DNA of 64,000 nucleotides. Source: Symbiodinium natans. Taxonomy: Eukaryota; Sar; Dinophyceae; Suessiales; Symbiodiniaceae. The number at the start of each line of letters is the position of its first letter. Position 1 is the stretch's first letter. This document shows positions 1-10,154 of the stretch, piece after piece. The DNA lies in NCBI GenBank assembly GCA_905221605.1, contig CAJNDS010002094.1, positions 124,001 to 188,000 of the forward strand. The letters run 5' to 3'. Both the position numbers and the translations under genes were made by a program. The notes beneath the pieces were generated by a model, which saw nothing but the letters and a program-made list of their open reading frames with translations, was not told the DNA's origin and made no database searches.

Positions 1-349
1 TTTGCTGTGCTCGCGGCTCTCCGGTGCCCAAGCGTCCCTGTGGAGTTCTTGGTATTCTCCTTAGCCACAAGACGGGGCAACCATTGGCAACCATGTGCGT
101 TGTCCGCGATTCTGGTGGGTGCAACTGTTGAGCACATCATACCTCTGTGTGCTGCCAAGGACCGCCAGCTGATTGGGCAGCTACCCTCGCTCATCCTGGG
201 CAAAGGATGCACGTCGTCAACAGCCAAGTCCATCGTACAAACGCATTGGTGGTATTCGGTGGTTCTCAGTCAAGCCACGCAGATGCCGTGGCCCGAACAG
301 CTGCGCCCTGACAACTCACCGCAATCGAGTCTTTACACGCGTTGACCAT

Positions 350-578
350 CTCAGAGGACCTCTTCGGCATCGATGCGATTGCGCCAGAACTTTTCGCACT
401 GAACCGGATTTTTCGGTTCTGCGCCAACATAGTAAGACATTGCAACCTGCAATCTCATTTGCATGTATAGCGACCACAGTGTCACAGTGCCCCAAGACAT
501 GAGCGAAGTCTTTGTGACTGAGGACCAGGCAGCACCGAGCCCAGAGGTGACGAGCCCAGACTCAACCACCGGAGCCAA
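350..578 (-). CDS. Candidate exon, unrecognised gene
   Basis: A minus-strand segment reads as plausible protein (EPKNPVQCEKFWRNRIDAEE, roughly 410-352) and ends just before a GT donor-like site. I recognise no family. It could be a downstream exon of the candidate gene at 0.9-1.8 kb. The first 350 bases of the window contain open frames on both strands but nothing I can call. Confidence 0.25.
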
Positions 579-936
579 AACGAGTCACATTATGCTTGTC
601 CCTTGGCCGTGAAAGTGATCCAGAATCCCGAAGTATTCATGCTTGACGCTTCATGCTAGCCGGGGGATGCTGACTACTCTCAGGCAATCGTACAGTGCGT
701 CCTATTTTCCACGCCACTTCCTGCTCCAATGGTACTTTCACTGGAGGGGGCGCGTGACCTTGACCTCATTTGGCCTCATGTGACCTCCCCATCAGTGATG
801 GGGGGTCGCCTCTCTCGAGGCTGCGACTTGGCGGATTGCTTGTCTGGCATGTTCGTGCTACCGAGAACTCACACAGGTCTGGGAAGCTTTCCTGGGCAGC
901 CATCATCTGGGAGGCCTGGGGCTATGCACCACAGGA

Positions 937-1776
937 TCACATCGCTGCACTTTTTTGCAGCAGCAATTGCAATCCTGGCCTCGAGGCGCTGTCGTCGACT
1001 GCGGGCCTCAGATGCAAAAGTCTTGGCATCTTACCAATGATCACACACAACAGCAAGCTGCTGGCAGACACCAAGATCTGGTAATGTCGCTTCATCTGTT
1101 TGGGCAGCTGCCCGAATCTCTCGTCCATGGCCAGCTTTGTCACTTCCTCGATGGCTTGCCTCCTAAGCATGTTAAGCATATTGTACAACTGGGTGAAAAG
1201 TTGCTCGCCCTGCTGCCCTGCATCCCTGTACATTCCGGAATCTCCTTGCCTCGAACCAACTCCGAATGCCATGAATGAACTACCACGTCAACGCAAAGCA
1301 GTCCCAGTCCTGGCGTGCGCTTCCTTCTCAAAATCTGAAGCGACGGTGTCTGAATTCATCTCGGGCTGCATGTACCTGAGCTGCTATGGGCACGATGTGT
1401 CCATCTGCTTCCAAGCATCCCGGCGACTGTCCGAACATGCTGAGATGTCGTCGTGTGGACACAGATGGAGCCAAGGGCCATGGAGCCGAAAGATGCTGCC
1501 TTGCGAACATGATTTCTGTCGCTCTTGAGCCTTGAGATCCGCAAATCGCCCACCATGGTGCCAAGGTAGTGTCGCAGCGGCATGCCCATCGCCTGAGCGC
1601 TTGCTTGGAGAGAGATATGGTAGCTGAGTTTTCTGAGTCATGAGTTGCCACTTGTTGCACAGTTGCACAAATGTTGGGTCCGACAAGGTTTGGGCAATTT
1701 GGGGCTCATAGGGACCTGGCCATGGTGTCGGAAGAGGAGAAGGGCCACGCGCACACCTCTCTGTTGTACCTCTCAA
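937..1776 (-). CDS. Unrecognised multi-exon gene
   Basis: Three protein-like stretches in different minus-strand frames suggest exons separated by short introns. The first (about 1730-1625) contains SDPTFVQLCNKWQLMTQKTQ. The second (about 1590-1440) contains MPLRHYLGTMVGDLRISRLK. The third (about 1240-1085) is helix-rich and contains GEQLFTQLYNMLNMLRRQAI. They lie in the same order and orientation as the recognised genes. I do not recognise a domain and exon joins were not resolved. Confidence 0.35.
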
Positions 1777-2699
1777 ACCTCACTTTCTTTCTCTTCAGGC
1801 TATGGGGACTACGGTGTACAAATAGCAAAACTTTAAGCTTTGCCCGGCTGCCTATGTTCACTGCAGCGGTCAATACAGGCTCGCGCGAAAGTAGGCAGCT
1901 TGGGAATCTACATCTCAGTCGTAGGTACCAAGCTGCAAAGCACTGCAGCTACTGCTACTGCAATTTCCATTCCGCAAGCATTGGAACGGTTTTTTTCTCA
2001 GCACCCGACTTCAGCGCCGAAGTACATTTACCACTGGCCCAGGGCTGACTTTCATGGTGGCGAAAGTCTTGGGAGTCTTGGAGCAAGCAACATTGGCCCA
2101 GCTTCCAAGGCTTCTCGCAAGGCTGAGCCTGAAACATCCGTCGCTTAAACTGACATAAACGCCAAGCTATCCGTATACTCAGATTATCAAGCTACTCGAG
2201 CATGAAGCCCAGCCACTGCATGAAATCCGCTGGCATTCCAAAGGATCTCAGGCGTGGGCTAGTCCTTGTGGCAGGGACTTCAATGGAAACATGTGCAAGG
2301 GCATGACAAGTTTAGGGCACAGGTCGATGGATGTGCTGCCTTTGCACAGGCTATCACGGTAGACCAGAGAGATAGCACCTGATTGCAGCTTGAATGATCC
2401 AATGCGTCCAACTGCTCGAATGCTAGGCTGATGCTCTGGCATCTAGTCAGACTCTGCTGCCGCGTTGCTGCAACGTAGTATCTCAGAACTAGCTCAAGCA
2501 GCTCAGGGCAAGACAAAACGAAGCAGCCACACACGTTCGAGCAATCGCAGTGCGCCTCATCAAAGCGGCTTGTCGCCGGTCACTGACCACTCTTCACGGC
2601 TTGCGGAGCAAAGCTGTCCCTGTCCTTGAGTTCGACGTAGAGACCGCCGCACGAAGCCGGGCCACTCTGAGCGCGCCTGAAGACCACAGAAACTCTTCA

Positions 2700-3430
2700 T
2701 CCGTTGCTCTATCCGCCACCTTCTTGCCACTCTCTCTACTGGCAGCGCCTGTCCGAAGCACACGTTCAAGCGATGAAGCCTACGAACGTCATGCGTGGCC
2801 TGTTGCCGCACTGAAAGCCAAAGTGTTCCTGGCCGGCCTTCCGCGAGATGTGACAGTAAGTTGCCGCCACAGCCCGAAGAGCGTTCTGCAGCAAAGCAGC
2901 GCCAGCCTCGAGAGATTCCGAATCGTGGGGGTTCAGTAATGCTGAAAACTGTTCTGTCGCGCCTGGACGAAAGGTTACGTCCTCGACGAGCACTCCACGC
3001 CTGAATCTGTATCTACATACACGCAATGCAGAGTGCTGGCACAAATCACAAAGCAGTCAAAAGATCCTGCCTGCAGCAGGCGCTCTCTGCTGTGCGTCTC
3101 GAAGGCTCTTTGCTGATCATGCCAGCCTACGAAGGCTGCCCTCATCAGAAATTGCCTTGGTGTCCACAGGTCTCTGCTTGTGTCTTGATAATTCAGCATG
3201 CTGCTGAGCTGTGACATTCACTGGGGCTGGCACAAACCTGAGCGTGCCAAATGAGACAGCTGCCTCAGTGCCAAATGAGTGACGCAGGCCCTGGGGATGT
3301 CCACGCGATCGCACTTCCAGCGAGGAAGCGAAGCAATCAGCCTCTGCTGGGCAAGCACTTCTTTTTTCGCTGCTGTTGCAGCAGTGTGGCATCGGGTCAC
3401 CAGGTGGCTCAGTGTCCCTCTAGACAACAA
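2700..3430 (-). CDS. Unrecognised multi-exon gene
   Basis: Three coding-like minus-strand stretches occur in different frames. One (about 3380-3250) has AAKKEVLAQQRLIASLPRWK. Another (about 3180-3070) has LWTPRQFLMRAAFVGWHDQQ. The third (about 2990-2830) has FRPGATEQFSALLNPHDSES followed by an Ala/Leu-rich helix. No family is recognised. The stretch 1780-2700 upstream of this has no convincing exon. Confidence 0.3.
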
Positions 3431-3604
3431 AGCTTGTAATCAAGTCAGTGTTTGCACGTGTCCATGCCATGGTCTAGTCTAGTGCTGTTGAATGTTGTGC
3501 TTTGCAACGGGTCCTACGGGAGGGAACTTGCGACCCTTGGGAACAGACTGAAGCCCAATGCTTCAAGCGAAACTGTACAGTCTCGTAAGGTCAGCAGATG
3601 TCCA

Positions 3605-4047
3605 TCACTTGGTGTCTGCCTCTTCCTGGATGGCGTGATCCTTTGAAATTCTGCGAAACAATCCAGGAAGTGCCGCTCCCCGGGCACAAGATGCTAAAGC
3701 ATCCTCGTCTCCGAGGCATCCAGGGCTCCATGGCGGAGTCACACCGGGAACATCGTTGTCAATGGCTTTAATATGTTTCATGCTTTCGTGACCTGCGGAT
3801 GTAAAGGCATGCTTTGTAAAGGCGAGTCGTGAAAGTTCCACGCCGCTGCTTGTGGCTTTTCTCGATAGTTTTTCGATCTTGCGCAATGTAACGGGGTACT
3901 CAGTAGCCGGGAACTCAGCATGTAGAGCGACTCAAATTTCAAAGCGGCCACATCCGGAAAGAGTGCAGCAATCCTCGCCTGATGTGGATGGTCTGCAGCA
4001 AATCCACCGCTGCGGAGGCCTGCATCAGTCTCGCCTATTCGGACCAC
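3605..4047 (-). CDS. Unrecognised gene, two exons with a 3' end
   Basis: The 3' exon reads from about 3915 to a stop at 3605 and includes TLRKIEKLSRKATSSGVELS and then a Gly/Pro-rich stretch with GVTPPWSPGCLGDEDAL. An upstream exon in another frame (about 4040-3915) carries FAADHPHQARIAALFPDVAA. The two would join over a short intron near 3915. No family is recognised. Confidence 0.35.
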
Positions 4048-4256
4048 AATGACATGTCTGCATCATTTGGATGCCGCCTCGCTGGCCCCACTGCTCCACA
4101 GCTGTCTTCTCGAGCGGTCCTGCAGTGAGCTGAGGAATTTGTCCGATTTCAACCGCCTTGAACGGCGCAGTTGCGAGCAGGACACCGCCGTCCTCGTCGC
4201 GTAGCCCGAGCCGGGCCTCATCCTCTTCGTCCTGGGTAGCTCATGTAGCTCTGATC

Positions 4257-4296
4257 TCTGCTCTGGTCTGCTCTGGTCTGCTCTGGTCTGCTCTGG
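4257..4296. repeat. 10-bp tandem repeat, about 4 copies
   Basis: The unit TCTGCTCTGG is repeated almost perfectly about four times. Confidence 0.9.
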
Positions 4297-4567
4297 CAAG
4301 AAGGTGCGGCTGCAGCAACTGCACGGGTTAAGCCTTGCATGGTCTAGGTGTGGCCAATTGTGGCCACATGCTAAGTTCATATTGCATGATATTGCCACAT
4401 TGTGGGTGGCCACATTGTGGCAGCAGTGTCCAGGCAGGGTCCTGGGCATCTACCAGAGCTGCCTCCAGATCCGCCTCCAGATCCGCCTTCCACACTCAGT
4501 GCTTCACTCAGCGAGATGCACCCAAAAGCGGGCCTCCAGAGCCTGACTCCTGAGCTTGGACATCTCC

Positions 4568-5196
4568 TTAGACGATACGAAACTCTGTGAACAACAATGC
4601 ACCTGAGCTTGCCCTACTTTTAACTTCCCCTGAGCCTCCCACACAGCGAGCCTCGGCTCTTCTGAGCGCTTCGTCGGCGGCACTCACGGCGTAGTCGAGG
4701 CCAGGTCGCGGCGGGCGTGGGCGAGGTGGGAGTCCGACCGCGCCATTGCTCTGAGCGTCGAGCCGCGAGCTCTCCTGTGACCTCGGCGGAACGAACGCAT
4801 GCAGAGCCGAGTTTGAAAGGAATATCATCCCAATCCCATCTCCTGTCTCCGATCCTGGCCTTGTACTGCTTTTGCTGTCTGCCTGAGCGGGCTCGGCAGC
4901 ATTCCACTTCTTCAGAATGACAATGCCACATGATGCCCGCCCAAAGTATCAAGATCCTACTTCGGCAAACGCTGCCAAGTCTCTTCAAGTCCCTTGAACT
5001 GCAGCAAGGGTTGCCGCCACGCACTGAAGCAGGCACGAGCCAATCGAAGCCTGGACTGGGTCATCGCATGGACGCTTTGAGCGATTGAATGGAGCGTATT
5101 GCCGTCAATCGGCCTGTCGGCAAACAGCCAGTTATCAGACATCCGCCCGACCTGCCATGTGAGAAAAGGTATCAGATGAGCTTTCATGTTCTGCAA
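4568..5196 (-). CDS. Probable 3' exons of the coiled-coil gene, Sfi1-like W motif
   Basis: An exon at about 5150-4957 contains RLRLARACFSAWRQPLLQFK. Its spacing of a Leu/Arg-rich helix followed by FxxW resembles the repeats of Sfi1-type centrin-binding proteins, and a similar motif (LRYLLRWCLAAWQKE) occurs in the large upstream exon. Further coding-like pieces follow at about 4860-4800 (RIGDRRWDWDDIPFK) and 4760-4620 (a Pro/Arg-rich run, then LDYAVSAADEALRRAEARC). I infer that these belong to the gene whose main exon starts at 7249. The exon joins and the final stop are unresolved. Confidence 0.4.
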
Positions 5197-5231
5197 TGGC
5201 CACCCGTCTGCATCTGCATGCAGCGAGATGC

Positions 5232-5282
5232 CCGTCTCTCTCTCTCTCTATATATATAATTAGATATATATACATACACACG

Positions 5283-5320
<38 letters not shown>

Positions 5321-5338
5321 TATGTGTGCGTATGTGCA
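5232..5338. repeat. CT/TA microsatellite
   Basis: A (CT)n tract runs into long imperfect (TA)n and TATG tracts. It lies between two proposed exons of the coiled-coil gene, so probably in an intron. Confidence 0.9.
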
Positions 5339-7249
5339 TCAACGAATATCTAATATGTCCGGGTAGCAGCGGACACAGTCGACTGACTTAATGACACACT
5401 TACAACCCGAGCTTTGCAGTTTGCGTGTATACAACATGCGGGCACAAGCTTGCGGAAAGCTTGACCTCCTCCCTCGACAGCATGTGCTTGGACCCAAACC
5501 TTCTGCTGTGATGCCAGCTCGAAGCTCTGACAGAAAACGTGGCAAGCGAACCCACCAGCGAAGACGATGCAGCGGTCCCTGCTTTGCAAATTCCGTTGGC
5601 CTGTCATGGGCTGCCTTCATGGAGGGAGCGTCATTCAGCTGCGACTGAAGCTCCGCGCGAGACTCCACCAGACTGCATTCCAATCTGGCTTCTGCCAGGG
5701 CATGGTGCATGTGTGACAGCTCCTGGCAATGGCCCTCTTCGTGTCGCTTCAGCTGCTCAACTTCATGCCGGAGCTGCTGCATCTCCTGCATCTCCGCATG
5801 CTCCAGGAGCTCAAAACGCTCCTTCTCACGCTGTGCATCTTCGAGGTTCTCCTCACTGAGATGTCTCTTATCCAGCTCGAGACGTCGGCAGATAATGCTT
5901 TGAACGTGCAGCTCATCCGAAAGAGCGCTGCAGTGCTCTGCCCACTGATTGCTCTCTTGCCGACGCTGGGCAGATTGCATTTCTGAAGCCTCCAGCTCCT
6001 CTAACATCGAAGAAACTTCAGGCTGGCTACGTTGGTTTTGAAACCTCTCAAGCTCAAGTTGTTCGACTGCGGCCTTGAGTTCGGCAAGCTCGCTGCTTGC
6101 ATTAGAAAATTGTGCTGACTCCTCTCGGTACGTCGCTCGCTCCGCCTGTCTTTCAGAGACGACCTCCGCTCGAACAGCGCGGAGAACGGCCATCTCGGCC
6201 TGCGCAGTCTCGGCCTCAGCCAGCCTTGCATCTGCGACCTCGGCGTGTGCCGTTGCCAGTTCAGCCGCCAGTTTTTCGCATTCGCCTTGGAGTTGGTCGG
6301 TCAAAAGCCTGTATGACAGCTCGGGCCGAGCGAACTGACACTCGCGCCGCGTGTGCCAGTGCTCCAGAACTTTGTCCGCGGTCTCATCCATGCGGTCGCA
6401 GTCGAATCGGTCGAAAGATTCGGCCGGTATGGGCGAATTCTGCAGCGTCTCCTTCTGCCATGCAGCAAGACACCATCGCAGCAGATATCTCAGTTGTGCC
6501 CGCAATGCCCGTTCCACCGCTCGGACAGATTTTGGGGCTTGCTGCGCATAACGTGCCGGCTGCTTTCTCGGTGGCTTCTGCCCTTGCCGTGGAGAAGACG
6601 CAAATGACTTTGATGGGGCTGACTGGAAAGGAAGCTCAAAACTCATCGCAACCTCGCGATTGCGCCTGCCAAGGCTGGCTGGCATGCCTGGCTTCGCATT
6701 CGTTCCAAGACCCATGGATTTCTGTCCATCGCCATCCAAGTACCACCCTTTGCACCTCGGAGTCCCTGGGCTTTCGCCTGAAACTCTGACATTTTGGAAA
6801 CCTTCGCAATTTTCGCAATCGCTTTCCTGCATTTCCTGTGAAGGTGCAATGCAACTCGCCCCTGCTGGACGGCGAGGCCGCGAGCGAGGCCGCGAGCCCA
6901 CTCCGAATACCGGCGTAGCTGGTGCGGATGCTGGCGCGGATGCTGGTGCGGTTGCTGGTGCCACTGCTGGTCGGAGATCGGGTTGCAGAGTTTCCTCTGA
7001 ACTGACTGCGCTGCCGGCGCTGCCGACTTCACCGAGTTCACTTTTCTGGAACATTCGGTCGTGCTGCCGCTCTGGCTTCTTTACCGGCCCACTGGTCTTC
7101 TGGGAGAGTTGACTTGGGGCCTGCAACATCAGAGTCCTACCAGTAGGCTGAGAAGTGCTGCAATCTGTGAATCTGTGGCCTGCAGTGTCACCGGCTCCTT
7201 GTAGAAGATCCTCCAGATCGGCGTGCATTCTTCGCAGTACACATTGCAA
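5339..7249 (-). CDS. Coiled-coil protein, large exon
   Basis: This is the longest open minus-strand frame supported by composition (636 codons). The N-terminal 230 residues are low in order: Ser/Pro/Ala-rich with an (A/S)PA repeat near residues 95-115 and basic Arg/Pro stretches. Around residue 240 an Arg/Leu helix with LRYLLRWCLAAWQKE resembles the FxxW units of Sfi1-type proteins. From about residue 300 to 540 there is an almost unbroken heptad-type coiled coil rich in Glu, Ala, Leu and Arg. The last 80-90 residues lose this pattern and probably run into an intron, so the true exon end is upstream of 5339. The first Met (MQCVLRRMHADLEDLLQ) is a plausible start. A structural or basal-body/centrosome role is an inference only. 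Confidence 0.6.
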   Translation of the reverse strand: MQCVLRRMHADLEDLLQGAGDTAGHRFTDCSTSQPTGRTLMLQAPSQLSQKTSGPVKKPERQHDRMFQKSELGEVGSAGSAVSSEETLQPDLRPAVAPATAPASAPASAPATPVFGVGSRPRSRPRRPAGASCIAPSQEMQESDCENCEGFQNVRVSGESPGTPRCKGWYLDGDGQKSMGLGTNAKPGMPASLGRRNREVAMSFELPFQSAPSKSFASSPRQGQKPPRKQPARYAQQAPKSVRAVERALRAQLRYLLRWCLAAWQKETLQNSPIPAESFDRFDCDRMDETADKVLEHWHTRRECQFARPELSYRLLTDQLQGECEKLAAELATAHAEVADARLAEAETAQAEMAVLRAVRAEVVSERQAERATYREESAQFSNASSELAELKAAVEQLELERFQNQRSQPEVSSMLEELEASEMQSAQRRQESNQWAEHCSALSDELHVQSIICRRLELDKRHLSEENLEDAQREKERFELLEHAEMQEMQQLRHEVEQLKRHEEGHCQELSHMHHALAEARLECSLVESRAELQSQLNDAPSMKAAHDRPTEFAKQGPLHRLRWWVRLPRFLSELRAGITAEGLGPSTCCRGRRSSFPQACARMLYTRKLQSSGCKCVIKSVDCVRCYPDILDIR

Positions 7250-7474
7250 ACTCTGCTAACGGCTTGTGGGAAAGTCACAGAGCCGCAGGCGTGCCGTCTG
7301 ATCCTCTCTCATGCCTCACCTCCAAGTGCAAAAATCAATCAAGAAGCTGTGAGAAAGAGAGCTACGGTGGCCCCTGGGTGGCCGGGTGCCTGTGCATCCA
7401 GGAAGCGCACGACGGGGCCATCTCCCCATCCGTCAACTTCAAAGCATGCCTGCGACAAAACATTGACATGCGAA

Positions 7475-7617
7475 CTGCACTTGCACTGCACTTGCACTGC
7501 ACTTGCACTGCACTTGCACTGCACTTGCACTGCACTTGCACTGCACTTGCACTGCACTTGCACTGCACTTGCACTGCACTTGCACTGCACTTGCACTGCA
7601 CTTGCACTGCACTTGCA
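7475..7617. repeat. 12-bp tandem repeat, about 12 copies
   Basis: The unit TGCACTTGCACT is repeated nearly perfectly for about 143 bases, 226 bases 5' of the coiled-coil gene's start codon. It is open in several frames on both strands only because the unit length is a multiple of three. Confidence 0.95.
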
Positions 7618-7619
7618 CC

Positions 7620-10150
7620 CTCACATGTTCGTCGCATGTGATGGTATTGCTGTTCGCTGCTCCGAAGCCCTGTTTTCAGCCGCCGTCCGAAGTCGACCAT
7701 CTGCTGCGCTCTTCGCGACCCCTCATTCCAACATACCTTTGACACCCTTTCCCTTTGCCGAACTTCGCGCCTCTGGCCACATCTGAGTCACTGTGCTCCC
7801 GCTGCTGCCGGTGCCTTTCCGTCATCGGCTGAGGAGATAGGCAGGAAACGACCAGTAAGCACCAGGCTTTGCAGCTCGTCCTTCGCTCTGTCAAGGTCCT
7901 GAAGATCTCGGGGCGTCTGAAATGGCATTTTCGTTTAGGTGTACATTCTGAGCACCGCTGTCCCATTCCTTGCCTGCCATGACCTCCCGTGACTTTTCAT
8001 GAGTCCTGCGCGAGGTAAAGGCTGTGCTCTGCCACAACCTCCTGCCGCAGCCTGCACACGTACACTCAGCACTAGCACTTTCCACGGAGTCATGTCGACA
8101 CGAGTGACAGCGGTCTGACAGCGTGTGAGGGCACGGTAGACGTCGAAGTGTCGTATGATGTCATGAAGTTCTTTTGATTTCTGCTGGTTCTCGAAGCTTT
8201 CTGCAGGCTTGCGATACTTCGGTCAGTACGTCCACGCAGCTGTTCAGGCTGCGGAATGCACCGAGCAACGCAGCAACGCAGCATGAAGGGTGTTGGTTGC
8301 TTCAGGATTTCACCCTGCGAGACCTTTCCTTACTTCAAATCTCTGCAACTTTCTGTTTGGCATGAACAGTTAAGAAACATCATGACAAAGGCATTTATTG
8401 CATCGGAGGTCCCAATATGCTGTTGTCCGCTGATACCATCACTATTTGGATTTAGGACCTTGGACTCTCAGTGCCATCTACTGCCAGCTTCACTTGCGCA
8501 TCAACTCGATTGCTCATCTTGCGCCCTACATTGTCGATAATGTTCTACCTGTTCTAGTGGGGGCTCTGGCAATAAAGTCAGATTGGCTGGGCTTTTCAGG
8601 ACACCCTGACTGTTTGGGGGTGTGCGGTGGGATCCTGAATGAGGTCAAATCGTCCGGGCGCCGTAAGAAAATTCCACAGGGCACGCCTTTAAAATCATTT
8701 GCCGGGCTTCACTGCCCGTTTTAATCTTATGCAAACTCACTAGAACCAAATAAAACCGTGGACCGTATAAACAGAGCGAAACCAGCTTCGACTGTTTGGG
8801 GGTGGGGTGGGGACCCTAAGAAAAGCGGATAGAACATCAACCCGTCATGTGGTTTTGTGGGGCATGGTCATGGTCCGCTAGCTTATTAAAGCTTTGCCGT
8901 CTCCTCCCTGTGCCACAGGATCCCATTAGCAACGCCAACCATGCCGTTCAATGCTGATCTAGTTCGCCTTCACACAGCCTGCTAGCCACACTTCCAGCTT
9001 GAGCTTGGGTCTTCGGGTGCCCTATAAAAACAGGTGAGGAACCATTCTAAGGGTCAGTGTCGTACTATACCCTCACATGAGCCTATGATGTCTACTTTGA
9101 CCGTTTTGACCTTCCCGTCCTCCCCAACATCTTAAGGCGAGCACTGGTTGGCGAGGACCCTCTCTTGGCTGATCATGCGGCGCTCATGCCCTGATGGTGG
9201 TACTGCAAGAGATCGCTGAACACACTTCACACAGAAGTTCACACAGCAGCTGTAGGCCAGCGGACCCATCATACAACATGCGCTGGATCCGGCTTGGTCT
9301 GCAGATGCAGGCTTCAAAGTTGAACCCATTTGAACACTTTCCAAAGCCGGACTGTGGTTCCAAAGCGTTCTGGCCTGAGCTGAAAGGTGTTCAGCCATTG
9401 GCGCGGAGCCTGCCCCTCGAGGACACCCCGTCATCTGCTAGTAACTCATGACTTGTTTCCGCGACCTTGCTTTTGCCTATACTGGTTTCCAGACGCCCTT
9501 GAGCGTGCTACCTGTGCCTGCTGGCTACCATACTGACTCTACATCATTGCCGACCTGTGTAAGTCTGGCGGGCGCGACTGGATGTCCAAGCAAGTGGTGC
9601 GTCAAGCTGCACAGCAGGTGAGAAACTGGGCCATTGTCAGTCAAATGCTTGTCGCAGAGTCGCAAAGATCATATGTGCAAGTGGGGCGGTAAAAAATTTT
9701 AAACAGTTGTGAGACATTGGGCACTTTGTAGCGACCTCTATGGTATTGGGAGGTTTTCCCCCCATAATGCGAGAAAACGTGAGTCTTCATTGAGACGCGG
9801 CACACTGGGACAAACAAGCGAAAGCCGTCTTGTCCAGGAAAGTATGCACTGTGGAAAACGGTATTGAGGGCAGCCCATGTATCAACATGAGCTTTTTTTA
9901 GCGCCGTCAGGAAAAATCAAGACTAATCAATTCCGTTGCGTGATATGTTGCATGTCAGGTTCGAGCCATCAGGACCTAGATAATGTTCATGTGGAGTGGC
10001 AACCGCTGGTCATCTTCCGAAATCTCACCACCCGTGGATGTGCGAGGTTGTGCCGCCTTGGTAGTTCCATCTTTGCCGCTGGTGACCTCACAGGGATTTG
10101 CTAAGCATAGGATCATGCGCACAAGTCTATAACCTGAAAATTCGATTCTT
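7620..10150. other. Stretch with no recognised gene
   Basis: No protein family, tRNA or rRNA was recognised. The part from about 8.4 to 9.9 kb is relatively AT-rich compared with neighbours. A 15-base motif (GACTGTTTGGGGGTG) occurs at 8608-8622 and again at 8790-8804, each followed by a G-rich stretch, which hints at a decayed repeat. No clear terminal repeats were found. Confidence 0.5.
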
Positions 10151-10154
10151 TTCT

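Noticed and set aside
7475-7617. Regular direct repeats that could suggest a CRISPR array
   Set aside because: The units are contiguous with no unique spacers, and the genome is eukaryotic.
7264-7786. Frames made of Leu-His-Cys-Thr-Ala or Cys-Lys repeats
   Set aside because: They are products of the 12-bp tandem repeat, open because 12 is a multiple of three.
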